This document shows, in pieces, positions 1 through 20,869 of a DNA stretch of 64,000 nt; positions within the stretch are counted from its first letter, which is position 1; each line of letters begins with the position of its first letter. Made by a program: the position numbers and the translations under genes. The notes beneath the pieces were generated by a model, which worked only from the letters and a program-made list of their open reading frames with translations, was not told the origin of the DNA and did not search any database. The stretch comes from Lamellibrachia satsuma (lineage: Eukaryota > Annelida > Polychaeta > Sabellida > Siboglinidae). The DNA lies in assembly GCA_033239005.1 (NCBI GenBank), contig BSQZ01000035.1, positions 6,433,501 through 6,497,500 of the forward strand, written 5' to 3'.

Positions 1-1099
1 TCCGTCTGTTGTGACGTTGCGTTTCAAGGAATTTACATATTCCTGAACCTGAGCCAAACAACGACGAGGGTGAACAGAAATGGAGAGAGACTACATCCCT
101 GCTTCACTCCGGATTCAATGCCGAAGCTGTCTACCAGGTGTTCGTTACAGGCGTCTTGACGATGGACGTCTGTATAGAATATCTTGATGACATTCACCAT
201 CTCCTAGGGATCCAGCAGTGACGTCATATTCTCCACAAAGATTACCTGTGAAGAATGTTAAATGCCTATTGGAAGGCAATGCAGATCGTGGTGTTTCAAT
301 ATCTGGTCGTGATTCATGGTGTCAATTTTTTCATTCTCTACCTTTTCTTTCTCATGTGTGATGATCTTTCCATCTGCGGCTTTCAGTGGGAGGGTGTGGA
401 TTGGACGTATTGCTCCTTGTAACGTCTTCATTATTTGGTGGAGTGACTTCATATCTTGCCGACTGCTCTTCTGCCGCCGTTGCGATATTGTATTGATAAT
501 TTAATTTTTCTAAATTGTTAAAAAGAAATAAAAGTATTCACAAATAATGTTATAAGGTCAGCAGTAGTAGGGACAATAACGTGAAGTTGAAGACATTTGT
601 CTAATAAAAGTCAATATCGATGGCAAATTCTTCTTGCCGTTAATACAACAGCATGTTATAATTCAAAATAGCCAATATTCCATAATGCTTTACAGACACA
701 TACATTAAATGGGTGTAAAATATGTGGACGGACCAAGGAGGTGTCCATCAGGTACCTCCTTGGTTACGGCGGGATATTGTTTTCATGAAGTCAGAATTAG
801 TTGTCGAGACACTGCGCAAAGGACATTTGTAACATACAAACAAGTGACGTTGCCATCAGTGGTTCCATTTGTAGTTATTGTACTGTTGTCGGCTGATGGC
901 GGCGATGTCATTCTGGGAACGCAGCTGTTGTCAGGCTTGCAAACGAGTGTGAGAAACAATCGCTGCAATCCATGGTAAAGATGGTTATTATGTGTGAATT
1001 AAAAAAATAGGAATGTTACCCTAAGAAGTATCCGCTATGATTCCACCCGCCACTGCAATTATTGTAATGTTCTCATTAACTTCCGGGTTGATGTTGGCT

Positions 1100-1194
1100 T
1101 GGGCGTCCGCGGGGGGGGCAAAGGGGGCACTTACCCCCCTGGATCTGGAATTTTTTCGGACGTATATTCGTGAGCTCAACGTATATGTTAACTT

Positions 1195-1267
<73 letters not shown>

Positions 1268-1300
1268 CCTCCCTGGAAATATTCATGCGCACGCCCCTAG
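1100..1300. repeat. Dispersed element with GGGGCGTSCGC inverted ends and (TA)n core
   Basis: The left end reads GGGCGTCCGC followed by G-rich sequence, and the right end ends in GCGCACGCCCCT, its near inverted complement. Between them is a perfect (TA)n tract (1202-1264). The inner right flank (about 1264-1298, minus strand) matches 11320-11355 closely, including a shared run around CATGAAT and CCAGGGAGGGGC. Two similar ends in one window indicate a dispersed non-autonomous element. Its class is unknown. Confidence 0.5.
1202..1264. repeat. (TA)n microsatellite
   Basis: Uninterrupted TA dinucleotide tract of about 62 bp inside the dispersed element at 1100-1300. Confidence 0.95.
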
Positions 1301-1499
1301 ATCATGTTGGCCGTGTGATTCTCGAGACGAATAAGTTTGGCAACACAAATCAAGAACGCCTCGAAGATAATAAAAATATAGAACGAAAATATTGTCATAA
1401 TCGCGGAGAAGATGTCCGAAGAGCGAAAGGTGTTTTTGTTTCACCAGCGCTACCGAGACTACGGTTACATATTGTTGGGAAAGATAATCGAAAAGCAGT

Positions 1500-1552
1500 G
1501 TTACATGTGTTACTTCGGAGTTACATGTGTTACTTCGGAGTTACATGTGCAG
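1500..1552. repeat. 20-bp direct repeat, about 2.5 copies
   Basis: The unit GTTACATGTGTTACTTCGGA occurs twice in tandem, followed by a partial third copy. The repeat is seen directly and no function is apparent. Confidence 0.8.
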
Positions 1553-3429
1553 CTATCGCCGAGAAGGCGAAGTAGCTCTGTGATCCTATGACACGTTTTT
1601 TTACTCATATTCCAAGTAAGAATCCAAAACTAATTAATCTGCTCATTTTGGCGAATTCGATATATAAATAGTTATATTTTAGAAAAGTCTGCAATTACTG
1701 CCAGAAAACGAGGGTTTTCTTTTGAATGATAGATAAATTAGGAATTAGTTACGTACAATTATTCGCAACGCTATTCATGTTTTCTACGATTGTTACGTAA
1801 TCTTCGTCAAACGCTTCGTGAAAGCGCGCCTCCTCTGAGATGTACCCTCGTTGACGTCACAAAATGGCACGACAGGATTAGAAGAACCAGCTGCATTTGG
1901 TAACGAGTAACTTATAATTATCATCTGTATAAGTAAACCCGTGGATTGTATTACCGTGAAGGTATTCTATTTGATAAAAGTTGCTTAACAAAATTAGACC
2001 CTGCAGGAACCGTATCATAGGTCAAGGCATGTACTGATTGAACGTGTGGGTCATGGTGGGAAGCATAATGACAGGGCGCTGTCTATGGTCATTGGTTATA
2101 GTAGTGGCGAACGTCTTTCATTTTTCTCAAAGTGTCGAGGAAAGCTCGAAAACCTTTGTAGGAAGCAACGAACCAATTCCAGTGGTGCACAGGATCTGTT
2201 CGCACAACCTTGGTGGTGTGGGTCGAGGTGTAGGCATACATTGGATGATGGCATGAATAAAAAACGTACATCTGTGAACTATTTTGTATATTTAAACAAA
2301 CAAGATTTCATACTATTTTGTAAGTTACATGTTGTGTCCCACTCTTATGAGGCCCCTGTGGCAAGTCTCCTCTCACGAGTGGCTGTGCACCCATTCTATA
2401 TAAGGCCTTATTGGACGTTCGCAAAAGCGGTGGCGTTATAAGAGACATTCTATAACACTTTGGATAACTAGAAGTTCTGCCACTGGTGTATTTTTTTTTA
2501 ACTTGGCACCCCCCCAGGGTCGGCATGGATCCGCCCATGAAAATGCATAACTTTTATAATATTATGTGGCATTTAAAATTAAGTAAATTATTTAAGTAAG
2601 TGTTAGCATAATTCATACCAAGTTTGACTACAATGCGGTAGCAATTTCCACAGCAAATTGAGAAAAGGGAATAGTTTCGGCTTGGAGTATTGCTAGTAGT
2701 GCTGAACTCCCAACTATAAACAGAGCGATCGAACGCAATGCACACACAGAGCCATCTGCATGCGCGACCACGTTTTGCTTTTGAGACGACCCCCGATGTG
2801 CCGCGTCACGCGTGGCGCGCCTCCTGTTAATGGAATGCGCCGACAGTGGGTCAGCGCTGATTCAACGGCGTCACACTGACGGGCTTCCAAAGTAGTGACT
2901 ATCTGGGGACATTTCTGTCGTACAGAGCCGTAGTCAGTGCGATTCGACGATCGATCCGTTCTCAGCGGCAGCGTCAGCGACAGCATTAGACCCGACTTCG
3001 TCTCGGCGTGGACCATTCGACAGCCCAGGGCCAAGTGTGGGTGCCCGTTACTCGTCTGCCTTTATGTTGACAGCGCCGGGGCGCCGTGGCTATTTTCGGC
3101 CGTATTTACGCTGGCATTCGACATTTCGAAGTCGACGTTTTCCGCATAAATCATAATCATATTCTTGTGCTTCGCTCGATTTGGATGAGACGTTATAGTA
3201 CCGATCTGATATACTGCGACGTCGCTGTTTGAGATTCGGGGGCGCTGCGGGTTACTCTGGTAACAGGAGGTGACCTCGTTGACTAACGCCCAGCAAGACC
3301 TGGCCACCAGCCGACGTATCGGGATTAGATTACCTGCTGCTGTCAGTGCTACAGCGGGGTAGTCGGGGTACAGCGCTATTGGCGAGAGAACATACACTGT
3401 TACCTGCGGAACACCGATAACTCGCCAAC

Positions 3430-12692
<9,263 letters not shown>

Positions 12693-12752
12693 GGTCGACG
12701 ATAACGTATATGTCGCCGAGGCGATGTTTTTCACATTTGTAACGTAGGTTTG

Positions 12753-12758
12753 CATTAA
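12753..12758 (+). terminator. Polyadenylation signal ATTAAA (candidate)
   Basis: ATTAAA lies 61 bp after the stop codon of the TMEM47-like gene. Common variant hexamer; no transcript evidence. Confidence 0.4.
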
Positions 12759-12799
12759 ATAATTCCTGTATATATATACTGCATTCGGTGTATTGAATG

Positions 12800-13478
12800 T
12801 TGGTTGATATACTTTCAGTAAACGAATATTGATGTAGATGATGTAGCTCGAAATGCGAAGAGTTCATTTGAACACGTTCTGAAGTCTTTTGGTAAATCGA
12901 ATTTCGCCGTTTCAAGAAGACGTGTTGCAAATTAAGAATCGATACGCGTAGATGAAAACTCACAGTAAGCTTTGCTACACCGGCTTCTTCGTACAATTTG
13001 TTTTAAAGCGTTTAAGCTCTGTTGCCTTCGACAAGTTTGCGTGCCAAAACTCAACATCGTTCAATGAACACTGCACAGCTGTTATACCGAACAGGCAGTC
13101 TTTATCTTTGACGTCGCTGGAGTAGACATTAGTTTGTTGTAGGCGTCCAATGCCGAGGTCTTGTTTAGAATATCCAGTGAATTCATAGCGTTAGACATTG
13201 ATGCTTGCTTGTTTTGACTAGGCGTACTCACGTGCCTTTTGTGACGTACCTTTAGAAGCGAAGCTTGTGTTTAGAGCTGAGCGTGATCATGTGTTTCTGG
13301 TGTGTGTAATATACGGCATGCCGGGCGTGTTAGTCATGCTGATAGGGTCAGATTATATTATATATATGTATATAATAAATTGTCAACCGGTGGTTGGAGT
13401 CACGTAATTTCATGTAATTTAATAACATACTTATAATTTTCACCCGTGTCAATATATATTGGTTGTAGCGGTAACGCG
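12800..13478. other. Region downstream of the TMEM47-like gene
   Basis: Possible 3' UTR followed by intergenic DNA. No other gene recognised. The long minus-strand frame across 12595-12996 is antisense to exon 4 and the 3' UTR and has no family resemblance. Confidence 0.5.
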
Positions 13479-13479
13479 T

Positions 13480-13571
13480 TTAACCCATTTCATACCAACT
13501 GCAATTTCGGTAGTAGTTTATCCTGTTATAATAGTTATGAATGCTGCTTCTGTTGGCATGAAATGGGTTAA
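13480..13571. mobile_element. 84-bp MITE with TTAA target duplication (piggyBac-like)
   Basis: TTAA at 13480-13483 and 13568-13571 flank an 84-bp unit. Its ends are 16-bp inverted repeats, CCCATTTCATACCAAC (13484-13499) and GTTGGCATGAAATGGG (13552-13567), with a single mismatch. TTAA duplication with a CCC start is typical of piggyBac-group non-autonomous elements. There is no coding capacity. Confidence 0.85.
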
Positions 13572-13574
13572 CGT

Positions 13575-14565
13575 CACCGTCAATCCAGCTGTGTGGTGCT
13601 TATAGGGCAAGCGTGGAGCTTAACATAGGCACCCGTAAGTGAATCTAATGTGCGAGCAGATTTATACAAAGAATTTAATTATGATTCACCACATTGGCAT
13701 TTCCGTTAAAAATAACCGTTGCTGCGTACACGTAATGCATTTAGAGCCTGTGCTTTGGAAGTGGCACAAAATCGATTTGTTGTGTCTCGCCGGCGAACGT
13801 AACGATGAAAACATGTGTGGTTTGTTCTGTAGTATCTATGTAAATACCTCGCAGCTTGACGACCCAGTAAGACTGCGAGTCCACGACGGATTACTTATTG
13901 TTATTGGAACTTGTTAACGGACAACAGAAATAAATTGTTTTATTGTGTTAGGCCAAAAGGAGTTTCCGGTTTATCGCACGTGTGCGTCATCTCCGTTGCA
14001 ATCAACGGATGTTTTTGCTTTTCCAACTAAGTACTAGTGGCGTCAGGTTAGCTCAGTAATATAACACTTTAGCTGTGTTACAGGTGTTTTATTGCGCATA
14101 TTTGAAAGCACCATGTTTACAATAATGTTATTTGTCTTTTTTGGTGAATCAAACGTAGTTAAAACAAATTGTCTCACCCAAAGCCACCAACACAAGTCTT
14201 GTTTTATTGTGTCCCCGTCCGCTGTTGTTGTTATATGTTGAGTTTGTCGCTTAGAATTGTCAACGTTAGCCCAATATATGTGACATGAATCATGCATTTG
14301 ATGAAGCGTTATTTTTGTATTGGAGATTGTGTAGACTGAAAATATTATCGCTGCTTTGCGCAGTGAACCAGTTTATGCAATATTTTGTTTTAAGTGTTGT
14401 CGGGAACATTTACTACAAATTAGTACCCCTCCCCCACATTGTAACAAACGCTTAAAGTCAGTCTGGTAATTCCGCACTTTGCACAGGCTCAGACTCACGC
14501 GTATTTTATTTGACCTATAGTCTCATGTATGAAAATACAAAACACAATTCATGATAGGGCAGAGA
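13575..14565. other. Intergenic, nothing recognised
   Basis: No exon, repeat family or RNA gene that I can support. Confidence 0.5.
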
Positions 14566-14569
14566 GATG

Positions 14570-16700
14570 ATGATTAAGACATCAAATGTCACTATCATGT
14601 GAGCCACCCTATTAAAGTAAAAAATAGATATATTACACAGTCCTGTGATCATAGTACAAAGAGACTCCATTGTATTTTATATTAAAGATTGACAAATATA
14701 CACACAATTTCTAATAAAGTAGTTTTTAATATAAATGGTAAAACCATATAAGCTGTGAGTAAAAATGTTATCAAGGATACTATTTAGAGTATTACTAACA
14801 GTCTGTATTATATTGTGTCTAATGTACTTTGTTGCACATTCATGTGTGGTTCTAGAAATAAACAGATTATTTCTTCCACGTGTGTAGTATTGATGAATTT
14901 AAAAGTTGTGTATATGGGATGTGACATAAGTATTCTGGTAAGAGCTTAGTAATTAATTAAACAAAATGAAATTATTATAAACAAATTGATTTGTTGGAGT
15001 TTGTATGTGTCATCCAACTTGAGAAATTTTAGTTTTTTTGTAAATAGGATCTGTGTGAGCATTCTATTTACTTAAAGTAATTATTCTTATTGCTCTCATT
15101 TTTGGAGTTTAAAAATGCGATTGGCTTGATGACCCCACACCAATATACAATAATTTATGTTGGGAAGAATGAGAGAATTATACATAATGTATAATATATT
15201 TAAAGGTAAAATATGTTTAAGTTTAATTAAAATTCCAATTGTTTTAATGATTTTGTTTGCTATTTTGTTTACGTGGCTCTCCTAATTTAAGTGGATATTT
15301 ATGGTGATACTTATAAGTTAAAATCATTTACACATTCATTGTTTGTCCCATCTATTTGCAAAATAGGATATTCGATTTTCTTTTGAGGCATGCGAAATAT
15401 CATCAATTTAGCTTTTTAACGTTCAGAGAAAGTTTTTTAGCCTTTAGCCATTTGCATATTTTTGCTAATTCGTTGTTTATGCTTTGGTTTTGGCCATCCA
15501 AAGATTGAAATCTATTCAATGTACTGGATAAAGAGGTATCGTCAGCATATAGTATACATTTTAAGAGGTCGCTAGAAAGTGCAACGTCACTAAAGTATAC
15601 CATTTGGGAATACCAGTAATTATGGCTGCTTCTTCCGATTTATAATCTCCAACTCCAATACGCTCTCGATAAATCAAGATATGTTTATTGCAGTTGCTGA
15701 CTGGTTGAGTTCATTGACAATTCTATCTATTTTCTCTAAACCCGTATTGATTATCATCGTATAAGTTATTGGAATGAAGGCGTATGTGTATTTGGTTAAG
15801 CAATTCTTTCAAACATGTTTGAAATGGCTGGTAAAATAGAAATTGGAAGATAATTATCAAAAATGGAATCATCACCTTTTTAAACAAGTTGTATAACTTT
15901 TTTAGTTTGAGGGAAATATACCATTAGCTATTGAATGATTAATAATTAGTGTGGCCGCTTCATTAATTTAAATTTTTTACTTTTTATTACTTTTGTTGAT
16001 AGACCATCTTTCCCACAGCTAGATTTTGGGTGTAAATTATCAATTATGCTGATTTTCGTATATTGGCTTAATTTTTAAAGTATGCAGTTTTTCAAATAAA
16101 CTTTGTAAGATTTATCCCCAGTATTGGTTATTTGACAGGCAAGAGTAGGGCCAATATTGGTGTAAAATGATTTAAATTTATTGGCAATAGTATTTTTGTC
16201 AATTACTATTTTGCCATCAAATATGAAGTAGCCTGGATTGATAATACATTTGCTTAGCTAGTCGAATATTTATTTTAAGAATTGTATTCTATATGTGAAG
16301 ATTTGTTTCGAGAGTTATTCTGCTGCATATATAGGAGTTTGTCTAATTCTTGAGTACAATTTTTCTCTAAACTGTATTGACTTGATGATGCCTTGTGTAA
16401 TCCAACGTGCCTTTTTGTGCCTGTAGTTATTATATTTAATAATTTAACTGGTAAAAATGCATCCATAGCAGTAGTAATAATTTCATCAAGCAGGTTGTAA
16501 TTGTTGTTAAGGTTAGCATCCTTATCCTTGTTCAGTTTATCGTAAATACCCCTCTGTGAAAACGTCCTTTAGGGTTGCCTGCTTGAGTTTCCTTAGCTGT
16601 TTTGCCCTTCTTAATATTTCGTTTTTGTCCCTTTCGTCCATCATTGATATCCTGAGTTGTCTTCCGTTTTTCCCATCAGCGTTTTGCTTGCCACAAAGTC
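14570..16700 (-). mobile_element. Decayed LINE (Jockey/CR1-group RT), minus strand
   Basis: Best preserved at 15403-15603, where the minus strand reads LLKCILYADDTSLSS and then KICKWLKAKKLSLNVKK. These are the catalytic YADD motif and the following conserved block of a non-LTR reverse transcriptase. Just upstream on that strand (about 15600-15680) a shortened GIP block remains. A frame at 16275-16466 is consistent with the linker between endonuclease and RT. The normal GIPQG is broken to GIPK plus a deletion, and stops are frequent. Boundaries are approximate. Confidence 0.75.
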
Positions 16701-16704
16701 GGGC

Positions 16705-17135
16705 AAGAAGAAGGTAATGTCTTTTTTAACACAGCATGTGTCAATGTCTTCTTCCTGTAGGACTACCTGCGCCTTATCATATGCAATTCGACCATCTGTC
16801 CTTTCACTCCCTGAGACCTAAGATAACAAGTTTTGATTCCTCTTTTCTCATTTCTGAATCTATTCGCATATCCCCTCCAATTTGTTATCACTTTTTCTGT
16901 CTACGGTCCTGTCCATCTGGTCAAGTCTGCTTGCAATTCTGCCAACTTTTTCAGTACTTTACTTTGATACCCCCCGACCCACGTTTTTAGTTTTTGTCTT
17001 TCCTCTAACGGTGTCAATACTTTTGAAAATGCTGTGTCGCATTTCTTGCAATACCAAAGCAAGTTCTCTTTTTCAAGTATCCTCTATGATTCATCATCCG
17101 CCGATTCACAGGTTATGATATGCCGTAATCCAGTT
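16705..17135. other. Pyrimidine-rich spacer, nothing recognised
   Basis: T/C-rich DNA between the LINE relic and the 33-bp minisatellite. Open frames are short and low-complexity. Confidence 0.4.
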
Positions 17136-17138
17136 ACC

Positions 17139-17571
17139 CCACACTGCAGTGCCTTGTCCTCGTCACGTACCCCTCACTGCAGTGCCTTATCCTCGTCACG
17201 TACCCCACAAGTGCAGTGCCTTAACCTCGTCACGTACCCAACACTGCAGTGACTTATCCTCGTCACGTACCCCACACTGCAGTGCCTTATCCTCGTCACG
17301 TACCCCACACTGCAGTGCCTTATCCTCGTCACGTACCCCACACTGCAGTGCCTTATCCTCATCACGTACCACACACTGCAGTGCATTATCCTCGTCACGT
17401 ACCCCAAACTGCAGTGCCTTATCCTCGTCACGTACCCAACACTGCAGTGCCTTATCCTCGTCACATACCCCACACTGCAGTGCCTTATACTCGCCACGTA
17501 CCCTACACTGCAGTGCCTTATACTCGTCACGTACCCCACACTGCAGTGCCTTATACTCGTCACATACCTCT
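17139..17571. repeat. 33-bp minisatellite, about 13 copies
   Basis: Unit contains CACTGCAGTGCCTTATCCTC followed by GTCACGTACCC, repeated with period 33. Because 33 is a multiple of three, both strands stay open and give repetitive frames of 129-191 codons. Variants such as TATACTCGTCACATACC cluster at the right end. Confidence 0.95.
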
Positions 17572-17574
17572 GCT

Positions 17575-19270
17575 ATACGACCCGCAGGTCACGTCACTCC
17601 TGCTTGCTTGTGCTTTTCTTGTTGTGTCTCCACCATTTCGTACCAAGCCCTCCTGACTCCCATAAACTTTGCTCTGCCTACACCTGAACCTAGGTTCCAG
17701 TTCCCCGTCTGCCTACCCTATTAATGGCTGACAGTCATTAGTTAATTTCTAAAAAGCTCAGCTGTGCAAAAACAAATTAAACCTGTCGTTGTATTTTTAT
17801 GTAGGGGCCTCTCCGTTCGGCGGCTATAAGTTGTTTACCTCATTATGACTATTCGTGGGTCACTGGTTCACTTTAATACTATTACTAATACTGTATTACA
17901 TTGTTTACATTTACATTTCAAATCTTCAACATCCTATTAACCGGCGATAATTCTCCATATGAATTACACAACACAATACGTAGCCATATCATGATGAAAT
18001 GCAATGTATGTCACAAACACACACGTCCTCAAAACTGGCAGATCCCCCAAATATTAATACGCCACCCAGTGATTAGGGAACGTCACCACCAAAACACCTA
18101 AGCGTTTTCAAATTCGCTTCTTACTGCAACATCTCACTGCCAAAGGTCCAACATTTTAAACGTCCTACCCTTGCTGGCTCAACACAATTACGTCTTGGCA
18201 AATAAAACCACTGAAATAGGCTAAGTTGTAAATGTTTAGGCACTACATTCGTAAATGTTTCCGGTACTGTAAGTGTGATTTCATCCATACTACTCATCTA
18301 GGCACCAAAGCTAATTGCCAGGACAGGAGCCCTTAGCAATATAATTCTATAGATTTATTGCTAAGGGAGTGACCGTTTGTCAAACATAAATTATCATGTT
18401 TTAAATATATTACGGAGGTACGTGTAGTCGCCAGAGGGAGCCACATGAGGCTCCAGTCTGGGGCTAGTGATTGTAGCAGTTTACGCAGTTGAAGATTAAG
18501 GGGTGTAGCAGGGATCTCAACGTCCCATCTCCCACCTGTTTGGAGGCCAACCCCCCACCTCCCAACAATTTTGAGAGTCCACTTCCCACCTACCGTCACA
18601 CCCACCTTCCACCTATTTTTGAGGCCAAACTCCCACTTCCTGCCACATCCCCTCAAAGGTGATCAGCCTGAGTGATAGGGAGTGAGAGTGACACATTGGA
18701 TAACATTTAATGTGAACTGCAATAAAAGTGATTCCCTAGAGGGCTGGATCACAGTTACGGCTCCTGCGAATGTAGTGACTGAAAATATGCAGTTCGGTCG
18801 ATTTCGGTGATTTTATTTGCCTGGAAGTAACCAAATTCAGCCAGAAAGGTTGGAACGTATGTTGCAAGTTAGGCAGTGCGATGTTGCAGTATGTAGCGGA
18901 ATCAAAGACACGTATATATGTTTGTGGTAACAGTCCAGAAACACCGCTGAGCTAGGCTAGGTACTATTTGGCGAAAACTGTCAAGGCGCAGCGCCTTTAT
19001 GACAATATTAAGACAGCTGGAGGGTTGTAATTTTGACGACACCGCATTGACGACACAGCATCGATTCTCTGACACTTCTGTGACAGACTTATCGAACATG
19101 TTTTTCGTTGTGAAGGATGACTTATTGTTCTAGCGGATTTGGGAGTTGATTGTTAGCATTCCAGTTTAATAATAATTTTATTATGGGTGTTTTCTAACAT
19201 AACTTTCTGACTTTGATGGATTTGTTATTGTGTTATAGCAGCTTATGTCAGCTGTCTGCATTGTTTAGCG
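17575..19270. other. Intergenic, no gene recognised
   Basis: No exon supported. A CCCACCT-rich, imperfectly repetitive patch lies at 18515-18655. The last 200 bp lead into the promoter at 19276. Confidence 0.5.
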
Positions 19271-19275
19271 TTTCC

Positions 19276-19284
19276 TATATAAAG
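19276..19284 (+). promoter_or_regulatory. TATA box of the two-repeat orphan gene
   Basis: TATATAAAG lies 100 bp upstream of the ATG at 19376. A start site about 30 bp downstream (near 19305-19320) would give a short CTG-rich 5' UTR. Core-promoter sequence seen directly; activity is inferred. Confidence 0.6.
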
Positions 19285-19375
19285 CCGTCCTCAGACAAGG
19301 TATTTCTTTATACACTTACCACCATTCTGCAACCGTCGTTCTACTGCTGCTGCTGCTGTCTCTGACGTCATCACG

Positions 19376-20413
19376 ATGCTGTCTAGTGTCGCTTTGTTTT
19401 CCGACTTGATGCAAGCCTATATCGAGATTGGCGTTGCATTGAGCCTGATACTGTATCGATCGTAAGTACATATTGTCCGTGGCTGTTTGGTGATACGTAC
19501 TCCTGTGTTTATAAAAGGTTTTAAAAGCGTCTACATAACACACACAGTTTAACTTTAAGAGACATCTTTTATGCGTCTATGACCTAGTTACAATGCCTCT
19601 TGCTAAGCGGTCGGTAGTCTGATTATAAATAGCACGCGCGCCGCGTCGGCCGAGCGAGGTCGTCGTGTCAGTCTCTTATCAGTTTTTCGACGACCTAGAT
19701 TCTACGCGCTTCTACCGCTGGTGGTGTAGTATTACATACGCCGTGCTGGATCCAAAGTACACCGCTCACAGAAGGTCTACTCGTAGTTTATTATTAACAG
19801 ATGTGCATGTGCTGTATATATGCGATGCTTTTAACACAGTCCTTTACCAATGGCTCAATGTGTCTTTTCACTCTGGTTTTTCAGGTTCCATAGAATCCAC
19901 TGGGCATTCGTGATGAAAGAGTTACGTGATCGTACGCCGCTCGTGGTCAACGATGACATCGTCGACGATGGCTATCAATCCGAGAGTTGGGACAACGAGT
20001 GCAATGACTACGCTGCATTTATAGCCCACAGAAAATTATGGGCTGGCGTTATTACGGAGCTAGGAATGGTGCGGCCAATAGAGAGGGTTACCATGGAAAT
20101 TGCCATGGGCTGCAATGCCATGGGTCAAGCGCGACAGCAACCTGCTAACGTTTACGCCGCATTGGTAAAACACAGAGCCCTGTGGCCGGCTGTTATGCAA
20201 GAAATGAAACTGTTTAAATTCAGTTCCCAGATTGATATGGAAATGCTGTGGGGGTTTAACGATAAAGGGGAAATAGCAATACCACGTTCCGTCATAGAAA
20301 CGGAAAAGGCCTGTAGGGAACGCAGCAATGTAGTAAAACACCCACCAGTACAACGACCTACAAAACTTATTGACAGAAGAGGAAAATCACTGCCACCACT
20401 GAACTTGTGTTGA
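19376..20413 (+). CDS. Orphan two-exon gene: N-terminal hydrophobic helix and two tandem HRxLW repeats
   Basis: Exons 19376-19461 and 19885-20413 join in phase 2: donor GTAAGT at 19462, acceptor TTTTTCAG ending 19884, frame open throughout. The product has 204 residues. Residues 1-38 form a hydrophobic, probably membrane-spanning or signal-anchor segment. Residues 71-110 and 119-158 are two copies of one unit, offset by 48 residues: YAAFIAHRKLW...ME..MGCNAMGQ and YAALVKHRALW...ME..WGFNDKGE. The tail is basic and proline-containing, ending LPPLNLC. I do not recognise the family and assign no function. Supporting points are the TATA box upstream, an in-frame splice and paired ATTAAA signals downstream. 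A shorter product could start at M39 (19913) from the internal promoter. Confidence 0.7.
19462..19884 (+). other. Intron of the orphan gene, with an internal promoter
   Basis: GTAAGT...TTTTTCAG intron of 423 bp. It contains a TATAAAT/TCAGTC pair at 19624-19663 and a short CpG-rich block between them. Confidence 0.65.
19624..19663 (+). promoter_or_regulatory. Second TATA box plus initiator inside the intron
   Basis: TATAAAT at 19624-19630 is followed by TCAGTC at 19658-19663. The A at 19660 would place the TATA box at about -36 to -30. The DNA between is unusually CpG-rich (GCACGCGCGCCGCGTCGG). This could start an alternative transcript whose first in-frame Met is residue 39 of the longer protein, dropping the hydrophobic helix. 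Inference from sequence only. Confidence 0.5.
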
Positions 20414-20414
20414 A

Positions 20415-20828
20415 ATGGAAAACAAGATGAACACTGTGTTTCAATATATATATGATTTTATATGCTTTAACATGACTATTTTTAAATGAACTAATGAAAG
20501 ATATTTATATGACTTCATATGCTTTATATATATGGCTATTTTTAAATGAAATAACGAACGATATTTATATGCTTTAATATGATTAAATATATGGCTATTT
20601 TTCTAAATAATTAATATGATTTTATGTGTTTTAATATGATATATATATGGTTATTTTTTAAATAATGATATTACTATATTTATATGATTTTATGTGCTTT
20701 AATTTGATATATATATGATTTGATATATATGGCTATTTTTAAATATTACTATATTTATATGATTTGATATATAACTATTTTTAAATAATTATATTACTAT
20801 ATTTTATGTGCTTTAATATGATGTATCG
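20415..20828. repeat. AT-rich degenerate tandem repeat (3' UTR of orphan gene)
   Basis: Irregular repeats built from TATATGATTTTATATGCTTTAATATGATATA-like blocks alternate with GGCTATTTTTAAATRA-like blocks, at least seven times. The array fills the whole space between the stop codon and the ATTAAA signals. Confidence 0.8.
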
Positions 20829-20830
20829 TT

Positions 20831-20843
20831 ATTAAATATTAAA
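20831..20843 (+). terminator. Paired ATTAAA polyadenylation signals
   Basis: ATTAAA at 20831-20836 and again at 20838-20843, followed about 30 bp later by GT-rich GGTGTTGTGTCTGTT. A good candidate 3' end for the orphan gene. Confidence 0.5.
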
Positions 20844-20869
20844 GTTTCTTGATGATTTCATTCAATGAG

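Larger units (their letters stand above)
1..3420. other. Upstream region, no gene recognised
   Basis: I see no supportable coding exon here. The stretch holds a dispersed repeat with a (TA)n core (1100-1300) and a 20-bp unit repeated just over twice (about 1500-1552). A second G-rich repeat end resembling transposon termini lies near 2505-2545. From about 2760 to 3480 the DNA is richer in GC and CpG than its surroundings, which fits a promoter and 5' untranslated region for the gene starting at 3430. No TATA box stands out there. Confidence 0.5.

Noticed and set aside
17149..17724. 191-codon frame with a Ser-rich repeat, and its antisense
   Set aside because: Product of the 33-bp minisatellite, which is open on both strands because its period is a multiple of three.
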